Assembly (NCBI GenBank): GCA_022578605.1
Contig: MU394054.1
Span: 1,118,945-1,182,944, forward strand
Source: Camillea tinctor
Lineage: Eukaryota; Ascomycota; Sordariomycetes; Xylariales; Xylariaceae
DNA: 64,000 nt
Reading direction: 5' to 3'
Every line of letters starts with the position of its first letter. Position 1 is the first letter of the stretch. This document shows positions 61,947 to 64,000 of this stretch, in pieces. The notes below the pieces were generated by a model that saw only the letters and a list, made by a program, of their open reading frames with translations, searched no databases and was not told the DNA's origin. The position numbers were made by a program, and so were the translations under genes.

Positions 61947-64000
61947 GTAGATCTAAATATTGGTAAAGCTGGCAGTTCTCGGGTCTAAGACCCTAGCCTT
62001 TAGACTCTCTCTTGGAAATAGACAAGATATTCAAGCGACAAGGGGGTAGAACGGCGTAGAACGGCGTAGCCTCGGATGTATATTAAATCGTGGTCTATCT
62101 CTCTCTTCTTATCTTCTTCTCTCATTCATCCACTCGCTCACTCACTTACTCTCTATATATCTTCCCTTCCCATCTTCTGACTTTGTGCAACTGGGCACCA
62201 GACCTGTAGGACAGAACGGGTGGGCGAGCAAATAGAGAGGTGGGAGAGGACGTTGCTTATCGGGTTTGAGCCCTTGTAACTAGAAGCTGCTCATCTACCA
62301 CTTTCTCATTTGGTTATGTAACGTCTCCTCTCTTTCTCTCTCTCTTGTGCCCCCTCTGCTTCTTCTCATTTCTATGTGCAATCACCCCGCAGCCTTTGCC
62401 AACACAAGCATAACGAGGGAAAAGAAACGGATTCTCCGAAGAGGGGGATGTAGCATACCAGCTCGGATATGGTTTCGATATCAAGGCAGGGAGGGTGCTA
62501 GTTTGTCGAGTTGCTTCGGTGGTACCACCCGCCTGCTTGTGTCTAGATCGTGGGGAGGTGGTTCCGTGCAGACGGCCTTGTTCATATATAGTATAGAGCA
62601 TAGAGACGGCATGTGATAACGCGCTGTAGGAAACCTTATACTTAGTATTTCTGCAATAGCTTTCATTGGTCTACAGCATTTTAGTCACAGTCCTTTATAA
62701 TTATACTTTTCCCTCTCTTTCTTTACAGGGCTATGCCGGCTATCTGATCGAGTATCGATGCTACATAATGGATCTTAGTGGGTCGGAAGAGAGAACCTGG
62801 TCCTTCTTCTATACGAGCACTAGTGTATATAGAATCATAGATATGTCTGTGTGAGAGGAGGGGGGGAGGGCGGACGTCGACTAAACTAAACTCAAAACGA
62901 GACTCAAGACTCAGCTCCGTTCTTAGGATGAGATATTCCGGATTCCTGGCTCCCGACTCATGGGGTAGCACTAAGTAGTGTGGCGTAGGGCGTGGCGCTG
63001 GTAGGGTAAGAGACGGGATGGAACGATCTACGGTACTAAGAAAGTCAAGATATGTGACCGGTGAAGTTGGAAGGGGAATACATATGTAGGTGGTGGGGAA
63101 TAGAACTGGGGGCGGGGGGAGAAAGATAGTTGACATAACATACGTGCATGTGCATACATACTTGCGATATTATGTAGGTATGGAAATTCCAAGTGCGGGC
63201 GAGAGAGAGAGAGAGAGAGATAACCCATATAACTAGGGTCTATAATAAAGAGGGCAAAAAAAAACAATAGTCATTGGAAAGGAAAAGGTGGAATCCGGAT
63301 TACTGGGCAAGTTGGGGACATTTCATAGATAACCCCCGCCCCTGAACCCATCGTATACATTACTTGCTCCTCGTCCTCGTGGCAGGCGGGGTAAATTAAG
63401 CTTGATTCGCAAGAGTCCTCCTTCGTACGCTTCTGTGATGTAAGCTGATGTGCGTAGGAGATGGCCAGCCCATTCTCATAGGCAGCCTAGGTGGGTAGCT
63501 TTGACGAGTCTAGATACCTACCTAGGTTAATCCAATGAAGTTGTGCTTATGCGTGCCCACCCTGAGAGCTCACTTAACCCAACCTATAGCTTCTCTACAT
63601 TTAATATAGCAGGTAGGTTATTGTGCTCCGCTGCAGTGGCGTGAGAAAGGCGAGCCGAATCCTTATAATAACCTATGCATGTAAGTTATACCGAATCTTC
63701 AACGATTCGGTGAAACCAGTAACTACAACATCTCTTCACAAACACGTTTTCCGAAAATTTTAAAAATTGGCTGCCCCGGCGTCTAGTGGAACTCCAAGGA
63801 AGCCCTCAAGTAAAGCTAAATAGAGATGAGTTCAAAGAGAGTGCCCAGACTGATAATCAGTTCTGGTGCTGTTTAGTTTCCTAAAATTCCTCCCCTGAGT
63901 TTTTTTTTTCAGTCTCGTTGCCTTGACGAGGCTTAGTCCGTATAACAAGTGAGCTTATGAGCTATTATTATCAATATTACGATGCTTGGTACATTTAACA
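61342..64000. other. Intergenic DNA to window end
   Basis: 2.66 kb without a recognised gene. It holds the spermidine synthase 3' region, an AT microsatellite, CT-rich tracts (62,090-62,165, 62,320-62,360), a GA microsatellite (63,200-63,222) and TACCTA-rich DNA near 63,510-63,535. The next gene starts outside the window or is not recognisable. Confidence 0.5.
61911..61943. repeat. (AT)16 microsatellite
   Basis: Uninterrupted AT dinucleotides, preceded by looser TATATG/ACATAT words from about 61,884. Confidence 0.9.

Overview
The window reads as genomic DNA of a filamentous ascomycete (Pezizomycotina, most likely a Sordariomycete; the species cannot be fixed from sequence alone). The evidence is short spliceosomal introns (mostly about 45-120 nt) with GTRWGT donors and CTRAY-like branch points, pyrimidine-rich leaders, and gene families at fungal lengths: an NsdD/SUB-1 type GATA factor, a Zn2Cys6 regulator, a Nup2-type nucleoporin and a fungal SCP2-only protein. 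Eleven protein genes are supported. Splice sites were placed by hand from frame, splice consensus and remembered family alignments, and every multi-exon model closes in frame.

Layout. 0.7-3.8 kb: free methionine-R-sulfoxide reductase (GAF family, with a start-codon-only first coding exon and a 5-nt microexon) and an omega-amidase of the nitrilase superfamily; an assembly gap in G/C homopolymer lies between them. 3.8-24.2 kb: about 20 kb with no recognisable gene, made of AT-rich low-complexity DNA, a segment of more balanced composition at about 12.3-17.5 kb, microsatellites and a second homopolymer gap at 22.4 kb. 24.2-25.6 kb: nsdD-like GATA regulator of sexual development behind a long pyrimidine-rich leader. 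25.6-38.4 kb: gene-poor, holding only a small cupin gene. 38.5-50.0 kb: the gene-rich core, with glutamate-cysteine ligase (-), an APC-family amine/amino-acid permease (-), a true nitrilase (+) and a Zn2Cys6 transcription factor (-). 52.0 kb: a 258-bp MITE-like element with long terminal inverted repeats. 52.8-61.3 kb, all on the + strand: peroxisomal SCP2-domain protein, Nup2-type FG nucleoporin with RanBP1 domain, and spermidine synthase. 61.3-64 kb: no gene seen.

Functional links. The permease and nitrilase are divergent across a 2.2-kb promoter carrying GATA motifs. The nitrilase and Zn2Cys6 factor converge tail to tail 111 bp apart. Together they form a plausible small nitrile or nitrogen-scavenging module (import, hydrolysis to acid and ammonia, regulation). 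Other genes are housekeeping: redox and thiol metabolism (fRMsr, GCL), amide metabolism, polyamine synthesis and nuclear transport. The most unusual signals are the microexon architecture of the fRMsr gene, the nitrilase-permease-regulator group, the MITE, and possible alternative N-termini or splice forms in the omega-amidase, spermidine synthase and NsdD genes.
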